Assembly (NCBI RefSeq): GCF_020880815.1
Contig: NZ_JAJITD010000003.1
Span: 496,001 to 560,000, forward strand
DNA from: Paraburkholderia sejongensis
GTDB lineage: Bacteria > Pseudomonadota > Gammaproteobacteria > Burkholderiales > Burkholderiaceae
Length of the DNA: 64,000 bases
Direction: 5' to 3'
Position 1 is the stretch's first letter; every line of letters begins with the position of its first letter. Below are positions 43,519 through 52,617 of the stretch, piece after piece. A program made the position numbers and the translations under genes. The notes beneath the pieces are model-generated. The model was not told the DNA's origin and did not search any database. It was given only the letters and a program-made list of their open reading frames with translations.

Positions 43519-45954
43519 ATGTCAAAACAAACAACAGTTGAAAGGGCGTCCAATGGCGCCCGTATTGGGCTGCTGCTCGCCGGGCTCGTGCTCGTGCTGC
43601 TGGGCCTGTTCTTCGCGATCGGCGGCGGCATGCTGATCGCGCGCGGCGGCAGTTGGTATTACCTGCCGGCCGGCCTCGCGCTCTTCGTCGCAGGTATTCA
43701 ACTCGCGCGCCGCCGCTCCAGCGCGTATGTGATCTACACGATTTTTCTGCTTGCCACCGCGCTGTGGTCGTTCTGGGAAGCCGGCTTCGAATTCTGGCCG
43801 CTGACCGCGCGACTCTTCATGTTCACCGTGATCGGCCTCGTCATGACGCCGCTCTTTCCGCTGCTGCGCGGCGGCGAAGGCAAGACGCCGGCGAAGGCGG
43901 CCGCCTGGGGTTTCGGCCTCGTGCTGCTGGCCTGCAACGTCGCGTTCGTCTGGGGCATGTTCATTCCTCACGGCCAATTCGGCACGGAAAGCGTGCCGCC
44001 GGTCGCGAGCAACAACGCGAATAACGCCGGCTCCAGCGACTGGACCGCGTACGGCCACTCGGCCGGCGGCGACCGCTTTGCGGGCGCGACGCAGATCAAT
44101 CGCGACAACGTGAAGAACCTGCAGGTCGCGTGGACCTTCCGCACCGGCGACGTGCCGCTCAGTCCGGACGGCGGCGGCTCGGAAGATCAGCTCACGCCTT
44201 TGCAGGTCGGCCGCACGCTCTTCCTGTGCACACCGCACAACACGGTGATCGCCGTCGACGCCACCAGTGGCGCCGAAAAGTGGCGCCACGAGTTCCCGAC
44301 CAAGACGACAGTCTGGGTGCGCTGCCGCGGCCTCGCGTATTTCGATAGCGCAAAGCCGCTGGTGCAGCCGACGGCCGCCGGTTCGACGCCGGTCGCCGCT
44401 GCCGACGCCCCGGCCGATCCGGCGATCTGCCGCCGGCGCATCTTCATGAACACGATCGATGCGAAGCTGGTCGCGCTCGACGCGGATACCGGCAAGCTGT
44501 GCGCCGATTTCGGCAAGGACGGAGTGATCGATCTGAAGGACGGTCTCGGCAAGGCGACGAGCCCGCTGTATCAGATGACCTCGGCGCCGACCGTCGCCGG
44601 CACCACCGTCGTGGTCGGCGGACGGGTCGCCGATAACGTGTCGCTCGACATGCCCGGCGGCGTGGTTCGCGGCTTCGACGTGATCAGCGGCCGGATGAAG
44701 TGGGCGTTCGATCCAGGCAATCCGGCGGACCGCAATGCACCGGCCGAAGGCAAGACCTTCACGCGCTCGACGCCGAACGTGTGGGCGCCGATGTCGTACG
44801 ATCCGACCTCGAACATCGTGTTCATGCCGGTCGGCAACGCGGCGATCGATCTGTGGGGCGTCAAGCGCACCGCGCTCGACGAGTCGTACGGCGCGTCGAT
44901 TCTCGCGCTCGATGCAACCACCGGCGCCGAGAAGTGGCACTTCCAGACCGTGCACCACGATCTTTGGGACTACGACGTACCGATGCAGCCGACCCTCGTC
45001 GACTTCCCGGTCGGCGACAAGCGGGTTCCGGCGCTGATCGTCGGCACCAAGATGGGTCAGCTGTTCGTGCTCGACCGTCTGACCGGCAAGCCGCTCACCG
45101 ACGTGATCGAACATCGGGTCAAGCCCGCGACGATTCCGAACGAGCCGTATGCGAAAACGCAGCCGCTGTCGGTCGGCATGCCGCAAATCGGCGCGGACGT
45201 GCTGAAGGAATCGGACATGTGGGGCATGACGGCGATGGATCAGCTGATGTGCCGGGTGGTCTTCCGCGGGATGCGCTACGACGGCCTGTTCACCGCGCCG
45301 GATACCGACCGTTCGCTCAGCTTCCCCGGCTCGCTGGGCGGGATGAACTGGGGCGGGCTGTCCTACGATCCGAACTCGGGGATGGTGTTCTCGAACGACA
45401 TGCGCCTGGGTCTGTGGGTACACCTCGTCAAGGAAGCGCAGCGCGGCGGCAGCTCGGACGGCAATGAAGCGGTCAATGCCGGGATGGGCGCGGTGCCGCT
45501 CGGCGGCACGCCGTACTCGGTGACCAAGGATCGCTTCTTCTCGCCGATCGGCATTCCGTGTCAGAAGCCGCCGTTCGGCTCGCTGACCGCGATCGATCTG
45601 AAGACCCGCAGCATCGCGTGGCAGGTGCCGCTCGGCACGGTGCGCGACAGTCGTCTGCATGGCGTGAAGATGTCGCTGCCGACTCCGGTCGGGATGCCGA
45701 CCATCGGCGGCTCGCTCGCGACCGGCGGCGGCCTCGTGTTCTTCGCGGCCACCCAGGACTACTACCTGCGCGCGTTCGACAGCTCGACCGGCAAGGAAGT
45801 GTGGAAGGCCCGTCTGCCGGTCGGCAGCCAGGGCACGCCGATCAGCTATGTGATCGACGGCAAGCAGTACATCGTGATCTCGGCCGGCGGCGCGCGGCAA
45901 TCGCCGGATCGCGGCGACTATGTGATCGCGTTTGCATTGCCTGACGGCAAGTAA
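43519..45954 (+). CDS. Membrane-bound PQQ-dependent dehydrogenase, glucose/quinate/shikimate family (copy 2)
   Basis: A second quinoprotein dehydrogenase, 811 residues. Membrane helices occupy about residues 15-155 (first helix IGLLLAGLVLVLLGLFFAIG). The propeller shows WTAYGHSAGGDRFAGATQIN, VAWTFRTGDVPLSPDGGG and TVHHDLWDYDVPMQPTLVDF. It lacks the Ala-rich insert of copy 1. ATG 43519 has GAGG five bases upstream. Both copies differ throughout, so they are not a recent duplication and may have different substrates. A quinate/shikimate substrate would fit the catabolic genes and porin downstream, but this is inference. A terminator follows at 46012-46040. Confidence 0.94.
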   Translation: MSKQTTVERASNGARIGLLLAGLVLVLLGLFFAIGGGMLIARGGSWYYLPAGLALFVAGIQLARRRSSAYVIYTIFLLATALWSFWEAGFEFWPLTARLFMFTVIGLVMTPLFPLLRGGEGKTPAKAAAWGFGLVLLACNVAFVWGMFIPHGQFGTESVPPVASNNANNAGSSDWTAYGHSAGGDRFAGATQINRDNVKNLQVAWTFRTGDVPLSPDGGGSEDQLTPLQVGRTLFLCTPHNTVIAVDATSGAEKWRHEFPTKTTVWVRCRGLAYFDSAKPLVQPTAAGSTPVAAADAPADPAICRRRIFMNTIDAKLVALDADTGKLCADFGKDGVIDLKDGLGKATSPLYQMTSAPTVAGTTVVVGGRVADNVSLDMPGGVVRGFDVISGRMKWAFDPGNPADRNAPAEGKTFTRSTPNVWAPMSYDPTSNIVFMPVGNAAIDLWGVKRTALDESYGASILALDATTGAEKWHFQTVHHDLWDYDVPMQPTLVDFPVGDKRVPALIVGTKMGQLFVLDRLTGKPLTDVIEHRVKPATIPNEPYAKTQPLSVGMPQIGADVLKESDMWGMTAMDQLMCRVVFRGMRYDGLFTAPDTDRSLSFPGSLGGMNWGGLSYDPNSGMVFSNDMRLGLWVHLVKEAQRGGSSDGNEAVNAGMGAVPLGGTPYSVTKDRFFSPIGIPCQKPPFGSLTAIDLKTRSIAWQVPLGTVRDSRLHGVKMSLPTPVGMPTIGGSLATGGGLVFFAATQDYYLRAFDSSTGKEVWKARLPVGSQGTPISYVIDGKQYIVISAGGARQSPDRGDYVIAFALPDGK

Positions 45955-46011
45955 GCGGGCGTTGGAGCGGATGCGGTGTTAATCGCCGCATCTGCCCCGC
46001 TGCATTAAACG

Positions 46012-46040
46012 AAGCCGGTGGCGCGAGCCGCCGGCTTTTG
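46012..46040 (+). terminator. Intrinsic terminator after PQQ dehydrogenase copy 2
   Basis: AAGCCGGTGGC-GCGA-GCCGCCGGCTT is a strong stem (one T/G wobble-type mismatch) followed by TTG TTT. It lies 58 bases after the dehydrogenase stop and separates it from the porin. Confidence 0.85.
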
Positions 46041-46179
46041 TTTAAGTGCGACGCACTCGACGCCTGGCAAGCCCACTTCGCTTTACTTCGCTTTATCCCG
46101 GCTTTCTCATCTCGTTGCTTGCGGCCCGACTGCCTGCCGAGCCATCGCAAGCCGTGAGTTCGACATCCATCGCTTAAGC

Positions 46180-47247
46180 ATGAATCACTCTTTCCGAGCC
46201 GCCAAAGCGCTCATCAAGCGGCGCCATTTCCCGCAGCCAGGTTTGGCCGTCATCGCCGCGCTGCTCGCGATTCACGGGTCCACCGCCCATGCGCAAAGCA
46301 GCGTCACGCTATACGGCGCGATCGACAGCAGCGTCGAAATCACCAACCCCGGCGCCGGCTATGTCGCGCGAATGGACTCGGGCGCGTATCGCGGCTCGCG
46401 CTTCGGCGTGCGCGGCGCAGAGGATATCGGCAACGGCGCGAAAATCCTGTTCGATCTCGAGAACGGTTTCAATTCGACGAACGGCGGCTTCGCGGTCGCG
46501 AACACGATGTTCAACCGTCAGGCGTGGATCGGCGTGGGCACGCGCTACGGCACGGTGCGGATGGGCCGCCAGTACTCGCCGATCTACATTCCGTTCAAAG
46601 GCCAGCTCGATGCGTTCGGCGCGGGCACGCTCGCGTCGGGTCTCGACAATCTGTCGAAGATCACGCCGTACTTCAGCAATGCGGTCAGCTACCTGTCGCC
46701 GGAAATCCACGGTTTCTCGACCACGGTGATGACCTCGCTACGCGATGCCAACGACGGCGACGGCAACGGCCTCGCCGGTCACGTCGAAACCTTTACATGG
46801 CACGACGGACCGTTGCGCGTGTCGTACGCGCATCAACAGACGCACGGCAGCGGCGCGTTGCGCGCGAATCTCGGCGGCGTGTCGTACGCGTTCGGTCCGC
46901 TGACCGGCTTTCTTTCGTATTTCAATGGCGATGGCGGCACGCCGCGCTATCACAACGACGGCGTCTCGGTTTCCGCACGCTATGCGGTGAATCGCGCGTT
47001 GCGCGTGTCGCTCGGATACACGTATCTGCGCGACCGCTCCGGCGGCGACGACGATGCCGACCAGTACAGCGCCGCGTGCGAATACGATATGTCGAAAAAT
47101 CTGCTGCTCTATGCGAGCGCGGGATGGCTGCACAATCGCGGCGCGGCGACGTTCACGCTCAAGGGCGTCAACGTCACCGGCCTGACGCCGTCGTGGCCCG
47201 GCGCGTCGGTAAGAGGGGTGCAGTTCGGGATGATCGAGCGCTTCTGA
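46180..47247 (+). CDS. Gram-negative general porin (Burkholderia OmpC/Omp38-type)
   Basis: A 355-residue outer-membrane trimeric porin. The start ATG 46180 gives a long signal peptide with cleavage near STAHAQSSVTLYGAIDSSVE, the family's usual mature N-terminus (SSVTLYG). Strand-and-loop pattern includes GSRFGVRGAEDIGNGAKILF, GYTYLRDRSGGDDDADQYSA and the C-terminal QFGMIERF, with the terminal Phe needed for assembly. The signal peptide has an extra 20-30 residue N-extension, common in this genus. It probably lets the substrate of the neighbouring dehydrogenase or importer into the periplasm. Confidence 0.93.
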   Translation: MNHSFRAAKALIKRRHFPQPGLAVIAALLAIHGSTAHAQSSVTLYGAIDSSVEITNPGAGYVARMDSGAYRGSRFGVRGAEDIGNGAKILFDLENGFNSTNGGFAVANTMFNRQAWIGVGTRYGTVRMGRQYSPIYIPFKGQLDAFGAGTLASGLDNLSKITPYFSNAVSYLSPEIHGFSTTVMTSLRDANDGDGNGLAGHVETFTWHDGPLRVSYAHQQTHGSGALRANLGGVSYAFGPLTGFLSYFNGDGGTPRYHNDGVSVSARYAVNRALRVSLGYTYLRDRSGGDDDADQYSAACEYDMSKNLLLYASAGWLHNRGAATFTLKGVNVTGLTPSWPGASVRGVQFGMIERF

Positions 47248-47274
47248 GCGGCGGCTTCCGCAAAGGGCCGCCGC
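47248..47274. terminator. GC-rich hairpin between convergent porin and IclR genes
   Basis: GCGGCGGC (47248-47255) pairs with GCCGCCGC (47267-47274) across an 11-base loop, right after the porin stop. The following T-run is only TTT, so termination would be weak. Possible bidirectional transcript end. Confidence 0.35.
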
Positions 47275-47284
47275 GAGATTTCCG

Positions 47285-48166
47285 TCAGGCCCGCACCGGC
47301 GTACGCGAGCGCCGCTTCGCCGCAGCGGTGGACGCCGGAGCCGCCACCGGCTCCTGGGCAGTCGCCGCTACCGCCGCCGGCGACGGCCGTTTGAACAGCG
47401 GCGAACTCAGCGTCGCGGCGCCCATATCCGCCGCCGCGCTCAGCAGCGACGGCGCCAGTTCCTTCAGACGCGCTTCGGGCAAGCGGCTGGTCGGCCCCGC
47501 CAGACTGACGATCCCGACCACCTCGCCGGTCACCGGATTTTTCACCGGCGCCGCGATCGACGTCATCCCCGCCTCGTAAGTCTCGATCGCCACCCCGTAG
47601 CCGCGTTGCCGCGCGCCGTTTAGATCTTTCAGGAACTGCTGAATGGTTTTCGGCGCGCGCGGCGCGCTCACCGATTTCGGCGCGAGGCCGCCCTGCTTCG
47701 ACACCAGTTCGATCGCCCGTTCGTCCGGCAACGTGGACAGCCACGCCTGGCCGCTCGCGGTGCAATGCAGCGGCGGCTGGCTGCCCATGTCCGGGTCGTA
47801 GCGCAGCCCCGACTTCGCGCCCTGCGCCTTGCCGACGAAGGTCAGGTGATCGTCCTCGACCACGCCGAGCCGCGCCAGCTCGCCCGACGACTCCGCCAGC
47901 CGGTCGAGCACCGGTTGCGAAATATCCGACACGCCGCTGGTCGACAGATAGATCAGCCCGAGCGACACCAGCTTCAGCGCCAGCATGTATTCGCCGTGAT
48001 CCTCGTCCTGGCGCACGAAACCTTCGTCGATCAGCATCGCCAGCAGACGATGCGTGCCGCTGCGCGGAATGTTCAGCGTGTCCGCGATCTCCGCAAGCTG
48101 CATGCGGCCGCCGTTTTTCGCCAACAGTTCGAGTACCGCCAGCGCCCGCTCCAGATTGCCTGCCAT
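47285..48166 (-). CDS. IclR-family transcriptional regulator
   Basis: A 293-residue regulator. The winged HTH is LERALAVLELLAKNGGRMQL followed by AEIADTLNIPRSGTHRLLAML. The effector GAF-like domain includes LHCTASGQAWLSTLPDERAI and ETYEAGMTSIAAPVKNPVTG. The C-terminal 40 residues are an Ala/Pro/Arg tail not usual in the family. I chose ATG 48166 (MAGNLERALAV); TTG 48184 is in frame. An ATTCCA-GTG-TGGAAT inverted repeat lies 46-60 bases upstream, suggesting autoregulation. It is the likely regulator of the catabolic island. Confidence 0.94.
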   Translation of the reverse strand: MAGNLERALAVLELLAKNGGRMQLAEIADTLNIPRSGTHRLLAMLIDEGFVRQDEDHGEYMLALKLVSLGLIYLSTSGVSDISQPVLDRLAESSGELARLGVVEDDHLTFVGKAQGAKSGLRYDPDMGSQPPLHCTASGQAWLSTLPDERAIELVSKQGGLAPKSVSAPRAPKTIQQFLKDLNGARQRGYGVAIETYEAGMTSIAAPVKNPVTGEVVGIVSLAGPTSRLPEARLKELAPSLLSAAADMGAATLSSPLFKRPSPAAVAATAQEPVAAPASTAAAKRRSRTPVRA

Positions 48167-48211
48167 ATCGTTAATCTCATTCAAAACAGTCGAGACGCAA
48201 ATGAGAACATG

Positions 48212-48226
48212 ATTCCAGTGTGGAAT
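48212..48226 (-). promoter_or_regulatory. Inverted repeat ATTCCA-GTG-TGGAAT before iclR
   Basis: Perfect 6-bp arms with a 3-base spacer, in the promoter of the IclR gene. On the minus strand it reads ...TTGAATTCCACACTGGAAT, so it contains the same TTGAAT and TGGAAT half-sites as the operators at 51573 and 53766, in a different arrangement. Confidence 0.55.
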
Positions 48227-48283
48227 TCAAGCGAAATCGTCTGCGCGGGCGGGCGCCGGAGTGCCTCCTCTAAAGCGGCGCGC

Positions 48284-49117
48284 TCAAGCGGTGACGCGGG
48301 CCTGTTCGAGCACCGCCAGCGTGGCCTCGCGCAGACGGCGCGCGCGCTGCAGCGCGTTTGCGGTCTTCGCCCATTGTTCGTTCGGCACTTCGATGCTGAC
48401 CGGCAGATGATCGGGCAGCGCGCGCAGGATGCCGACCAGATCGAGACCGCCTTCGCCCGGCGTCATCCGCGCGCAGCGCGCCTGGTACAGCAGCGTGTCG
48501 ACATCGGCCGGACGCTCGGCCGGCGCGTCGCAGAACTGCACGTAGCCGAAGTAGTCGCGCGGCAGCGCGCGCAGTTCGTCGAGCGACGAGCCGGCGCGGT
48601 CGAAGTGAATCGGATCGATGATCAGCCCGGTGTTTTTCTTGCCGCTCGCCTTCACGATGCGCGCGCCTTCGGTGATGTTCTTCACGTCGGTCCACGGCAT
48701 CGGTTCGAGCGACGGGGTCAGCCCGAGCGGCGCGGCCAGTTCGCACAGCTGAGCGAGCCGCTCGGCGGTACGTGCCGCATCGGGATCGTTGCCGGCAACC
48801 AGGATGTAGCGCGCGCCGAGTTCGGCCGCGGTGTCGAGCATCGGCTTGTACGCGTTCACGTCGGTATCCGGCTTCAACCGCAGGATCTCCGCATCGAGCA
48901 CACGCATGCCGGTGTCCTTCAACACCGCGAGCGTTTCGCGCTTCAGCACGGTATCGCCGACGATTTCATGGCGCACTTCGTGATCGGTCGCGGGCAGCAG
49001 GCGCAGGCCGACAAAGTCGTAGCCGGCGTCGACCGCGCACTGCACCATCTGCGGCGGCGACAGTTCGAGCACGGTCAACGCCGACAACGACAGCGCACGT
49101 GCGTTGGTCTGATTCAT
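48284..49117 (-). CDS. Sugar-phosphate isomerase/epimerase-type TIM-barrel protein
   Basis: A 277-residue AP-endonuclease-2-type TIM barrel, like IolE/IolH, hydroxypyruvate isomerase or 3-dehydroshikimate dehydratase. Likely metal ligands are seen in LTPSLEPMPW, TGLIIDPIHFDRAG, VQFCDAP and VSIEVPNEQW. ATG 49117 is preceded by AGGAGAG. It is the third gene after the flavoprotein (49761) and NIPSNAP genes, with a 45-base gap. An epimerase or dehydratase acting on the cyclic substrate is inferred. A later gap of 118 bases with an IclR-type site separates it from iclR. Confidence 0.88.
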   Translation of the reverse strand: MNQTNARALSLSALTVLELSPPQMVQCAVDAGYDFVGLRLLPATDHEVRHEIVGDTVLKRETLAVLKDTGMRVLDAEILRLKPDTDVNAYKPMLDTAAELGARYILVAGNDPDAARTAERLAQLCELAAPLGLTPSLEPMPWTDVKNITEGARIVKASGKKNTGLIIDPIHFDRAGSSLDELRALPRDYFGYVQFCDAPAERPADVDTLLYQARCARMTPGEGGLDLVGILRALPDHLPVSIEVPNEQWAKTANALQRARRLREATLAVLEQARVTA

Positions 49118-49162
49118 GATCTCTCCTGGTAGCGGTTCATTTCGTATTGCATCCGGATTCGC

Positions 49163-49774
49163 TTAGCGCAGCGGCGAGAACGGCGCGGGCACGTAGATCG
49201 TCGATTCCATCGTGGTCAGATGCGCGGGTCCGCCCTTCGGTGGCCAGATGCCGTCCTTCACCGCTTCCGCGCGAATCCGCGAACGTTCGTCGACACTCGC
49301 ATACGGCCAGATATTCAGAAAGCGCGGCACGGTGCCGTCGAGCGAATACATCGCGCCGACCAGCGGCGAGCGCTGCGCGCGCTCCGGCACGGCCTTCTGC
49401 CATGCATCGATCGTATGCTGAAGGCTCGCGAGTTTGGTGCCGTACACGCGCATTTCATAGATCCCGCCATGCACGGCCGGCTCGATCGGCGGCAGAAACG
49501 GAAACAGCGCGTAGCTTTCGACCTTCACGTCGTCGATCAACTCGCCGCAGCCGAATGGATTGCCCTCCAGCAGCAGACGCTTGCGCTCGTTCACGAGCGC
49601 CGCTTCCGATTCGAAGCCGCGCAGCACCATCACCTTGCCGAGCGCGCCGATATCCGAATACCAGCAGCCGAGCAGCGTCGTGCCGGGCTGCACGGCGCTC
49701 GCGTTGATACGCTCGAATACCTGCGCGTTCGCGCCGATCTTCACCGTCAGTGTGACCGTGTCATACAGTGTCAT
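49163..49774 (-). CDS. NIPSNAP-family protein
   Basis: A 203-residue protein made of two ferredoxin-like halves. YEMRVYGTKLASLQHTIDAW is the classical NIPSNAP/dimeric alpha-beta-barrel opening, here in the second half, with the first half MTLYDTVTLTVKIGANAQVF related to it. Function of bacterial NIPSNAP proteins is not known; they often sit in degradation clusters and may bind or isomerise intermediates. The start overlaps the 3' end of the flavoprotein gene by 14 bases, indicating translational coupling. Confidence 0.88.
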   Translation of the reverse strand: MTLYDTVTLTVKIGANAQVFERINASAVQPGTTLLGCWYSDIGALGKVMVLRGFESEAALVNERKRLLLEGNPFGCGELIDDVKVESYALFPFLPPIEPAVHGGIYEMRVYGTKLASLQHTIDAWQKAVPERAQRSPLVGAMYSLDGTVPRFLNIWPYASVDERSRIRAEAVKDGIWPPKGGPAHLTTMESTIYVPAPFSPLR

Positions 49775-51527
49775 TGCATTGTCCCTCGATGTGAATGGAA
49801 GCCGCGGCGCGCGCTACGTGACGCGCATCCGGCGCGGCGCCGGCCAGAGAAAGTCCCGCGAGATAGCCGAAGGTCATCGCGGGGCCGAGTGTGATGCCGC
49901 CGCTCGGGTAACAGCCGCCCATCATGCTGGCGCTGTCGTTGCCGACCGCGTAGAGGCCGGCGATCGCGCGGCCGTTGTCGTCGAGCACGCGCGCGTGCGC
50001 GTCGGTCGCCAGTCCCGCGAACGTGCCGAGACTGCCCGGCAACACTTTGACCGCGTAAAACGGGCCTTTTTCGAGCGGCGCGACGCACGGGTTCGGTTGG
50101 TGAGACGCGTCGCCCTGCACGCGGTTATACGGTGTCGAGCCGCGGTGAAACTGCGGGTCGAGGCCGCGTTGCGCGTGCCGGTTGTACGCGGAGACCGTGT
50201 CCGCCAGAGCGGCCGCGTCGATCCCGCACACGGCCGCGAGTTCGGCGAGCGTCGCGCCTTTTTTCAGGTAGCCGGAGCGCACATAGGCGGACACCGGAAA
50301 CGGAAACGGCTTCGAAAAGCCGAGCCCGTAGCGGCGCTGAAAAGCGTGATCGCAGATCAGCCACGCGCAGACTTCTTCGCCGGCGCGGGTCGTCGCGAAC
50401 AGCGCGGACATGAAATCGTAGTAAGACGATGCCTCGTTGACGAAGCGCCGCCCTGCCCTCGTCACCGCAATCACGCCGGGCTTGCCGCGCTCGATCAGAT
50501 GCGGAAACGCAACCGCGCCGTCGCGTTGCGGCACCAGCGACACCGGCGCCCATGCAGCCGGCGCCTTCAGCGTCGCATCGAAGCGAGCGCCGGCCGCTTC
50601 GCCCAGACGAATGCCGTCGCCGGTATTCGACAGCGGCGCGGCGGACCAGTGTTCGTGGCCGGACGGTGTGTACGCAAAAGTGCGCGCGCGCCGCTCGACG
50701 TCATGCGGAAAGCCGCCGCACGCGAGCACGACGCCGCGCGCCGCGCGCACCTGATGCACGACGCCGTGGATTTGCACTCGCGCACCGCTCACTCGACCGT
50801 GCTCGCGCAGCAGTGCGAGCGCCTTCGCATGGGTGCGCAAGTCGACCTGCCGATCCGCCGCGGACTTCAATAGCCGTGCGACCAGCGCATTGCCGTTGAC
50901 GAGTTGCATCGAGCGGCCGTAACGCAGCTTTTGCCATGCGAATACCGCGAGCCGGCGCATCACGTAAAGCGCGGATTTCGGCGCGCGAGTCGCGCGAAAG
51001 AAATGCGCGAGGTCCGGGCCCGACGCCAGCGCGAGGCCCTTGAGCGTGGTGACCGGCAACGGCTCGCGCAGCTTGCCGATCAGCGGGCCGAGTTCGCGGC
51101 CGTCGAACGGCATCGCGCAGACCGAGCGCCCGCCGGTCGCCGCGCCGGGCGACGTATGAAAGTCGGGAATCCGGTTGCCGTCGATGAAACGCACGGCCGT
51201 GTTGCGCTCGAAGAACTCGATCATTCGCGGGCCGTGTTCGAGCAGCGCATCGGTTTTGTCCGCGTCGAACCTGGCGCCAAGCTCGTTTTGCAGGTACGTG
51301 CGCGGCGCTTCGATATCCTCATGGATACCGGCGCGCGTCGCCAGCGGGTTGCGTGGAATCCACATCCAGCCGCCCGACCACGCGCTGGTGCCGCCGAACA
51401 CCGCTTCTTTCTCCGCGACGATCACGCGCAAGCCTTGCGCGGCCGCGGTCACCGCCGCGGCCAGTCCGCCGGCGCCGGAACCCAGCACCAGCACATCGCA
51501 TTCGAGAATCGCTTCACTCGTCTCCAC
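49761..51527 (-). CDS. FAD-binding dehydrogenase, KstD/fumarate-reductase flavoprotein family (paralogue A)
   Basis: A 588-residue flavoprotein. FAD binding is by LVLGSGAGGLAAAVTAAAQG at the N-terminus, GRRFVNEASSYYDF in the middle and LYAVGNDSASMMGGCYPSGG near the end. FYAVKVLPGSLGTFAGL is close to the 3-ketosteroid delta-1-dehydrogenase pattern. It should introduce a double bond next to a carbonyl in a ring. GTG 51527 is used. It is the first gene of a minus-strand operon and shares a divergent promoter with the SDR at 51637, with an IclR-type site exactly between. Paralogue of 62228-64000 and more distantly 60322-62100. Confidence 0.9.
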   Translation of the reverse strand: METSEAILECDVLVLGSGAGGLAAAVTAAAQGLRVIVAEKEAVFGGTSAWSGGWMWIPRNPLATRAGIHEDIEAPRTYLQNELGARFDADKTDALLEHGPRMIEFFERNTAVRFIDGNRIPDFHTSPGAATGGRSVCAMPFDGRELGPLIGKLREPLPVTTLKGLALASGPDLAHFFRATRAPKSALYVMRRLAVFAWQKLRYGRSMQLVNGNALVARLLKSAADRQVDLRTHAKALALLREHGRVSGARVQIHGVVHQVRAARGVVLACGGFPHDVERRARTFAYTPSGHEHWSAAPLSNTGDGIRLGEAAGARFDATLKAPAAWAPVSLVPQRDGAVAFPHLIERGKPGVIAVTRAGRRFVNEASSYYDFMSALFATTRAGEEVCAWLICDHAFQRRYGLGFSKPFPFPVSAYVRSGYLKKGATLAELAAVCGIDAAALADTVSAYNRHAQRGLDPQFHRGSTPYNRVQGDASHQPNPCVAPLEKGPFYAVKVLPGSLGTFAGLATDAHARVLDDNGRAIAGLYAVGNDSASMMGGCYPSGGITLGPAMTFGYLAGLSLAGAAPDARHVARAAASIHIEGQCNDTV

Positions 51528-51572
51528 CGTGTTCTTCCAGGCAATAGCAGTTGTTATGGAATGAATTTATTT

Positions 51573-51591
51573 TGTTGAATACTATTCCACA
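51573..51591. promoter_or_regulatory. IclR-type operator in the divergent flavoprotein/SDR promoter
   Basis: TGTTGAAT-ACT-ATTCCACA is a near-perfect palindrome (one arm mismatch), centred 55 bases from each of the two divergent start codons. The core TTGAAT-N3-ATTCCA fits the IclR-family type of 15-bp palindrome. Sixteen of 19 bases are shared with the site at 53766. Confidence 0.65.
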
Positions 51592-51636
51592 ATAGGGCAT
51601 CTTGCAAAGACTTTTATGACGACAAGGAGGCGTGAC

Positions 51637-52545
51637 ATGCGAGTACTGGTAACGGGCGGCAGCGGTTTTCTGGGGGCGTGGATCATGCGGCGGCTGCTCG
51701 CGCGCGGCATCGATTGCGTCGCGTTCGACCTGCACGCGAAGCCGCAACTGCTGGCCGCGCTCGCGCCGGAGCGCGCGGCGACGGTGCAGTGGCGCAGCGG
51801 CGACATCGCGCAGGCGGCCGACGTGGCGAACGCGCTACAAGGCTGCGACGCGGTGATTCACCTGGCCGGCATCCTGACGCCCGATTGCGCGGCCAATCCG
51901 GTGCGCGGCGCGCAGATCAATCTGCTCGGCACGCTGAACGTCTTCGAGGCGGCGCGCGCGGCCGGTCTGCCGCGCGTGCTGTATGCGAGCAGCGCCGGCG
52001 TGTTCGGCCCCGCCGACGGCGCGACGCCGTTTCCGCAAACCCACTACGGCGCGTTCAAGCTCGCGTGCGAAGGCTCGGCGCGCGCGTACTGGAACGACCA
52101 CGGAATCGCCAGCGTCGGCTTCCGGCCGCTGGTCGTCTATGGCGCGGGCCGCGAGACCGGTTCGAGCGCGGGGCCGAGCCTCGCGTGCCGCGCGGCCGCG
52201 CGTAACGAGCGCTACACGATGCCGTTCAGCGGCTCGACCGGCTTCGTGTTCGCCGACGACGTCGCCGCCGCTTATGAGGCCGCGTTGCTGCGCGATATCG
52301 AAGGCGCGCACGCGTTCACGCTCGCCGGACAGATCGCTTCGGTAACCGAAGTAATCGACACACTCGCGACGCTCGTGCCGGGTTCGCGCATCGACGCGAG
52401 CGGCGCGCCGCTGCCGATCGCCACGGACTTCCCGCGCGATCCCGAACTGGAGCGACTGCTGCCGGGTCTGCCGCGGACATCGCTCGAAGAAGGCCTGCGG
52501 CAGACGGTGGCGTTCTATCGCAACGCCACCGTTGCCGTGCAATAG
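51637..52545 (+). CDS. NAD(P)-dependent epimerase/dehydratase-type SDR
   Basis: A 302-residue extended-type short-chain dehydrogenase. The cofactor site is VLVTGGSGFLGAW near the N-terminus, with HLAGILTPD and the catalytic YGAFK (Tyr-x3-Lys). ATG 51637 has AAGGAGG six bases upstream; the in-frame ATG at 51616 is not preceded by a site. It resembles UDP-sugar or lactone/uronate dehydrogenases in form. The job in this island could be oxidation of a cyclic hydroxyl group. It is divergent from paralogue A of the flavoproteins. Confidence 0.9.
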   Translation: MRVLVTGGSGFLGAWIMRRLLARGIDCVAFDLHAKPQLLAALAPERAATVQWRSGDIAQAADVANALQGCDAVIHLAGILTPDCAANPVRGAQINLLGTLNVFEAARAAGLPRVLYASSAGVFGPADGATPFPQTHYGAFKLACEGSARAYWNDHGIASVGFRPLVVYGAGRETGSSAGPSLACRAAARNERYTMPFSGSTGFVFADDVAAAYEAALLRDIEGAHAFTLAGQIASVTEVIDTLATLVPGSRIDASGAPLPIATDFPRDPELERLLPGLPRTSLEEGLRQTVAFYRNATVAVQ

Positions 52546-52617
52546 GCATTTCATAGCCGCGCAATCGCGGTGTAAGCGCCGCGTTCAGTGCCCACTCAGT
52601 GCCCGCTCAGCGCCCCC

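Noticed and set aside
43522..45900. 792-codon open frame antisense to PQQ dehydrogenase copy 2
   Set aside because: Shadow frame; codon pattern mirrors the real gene.
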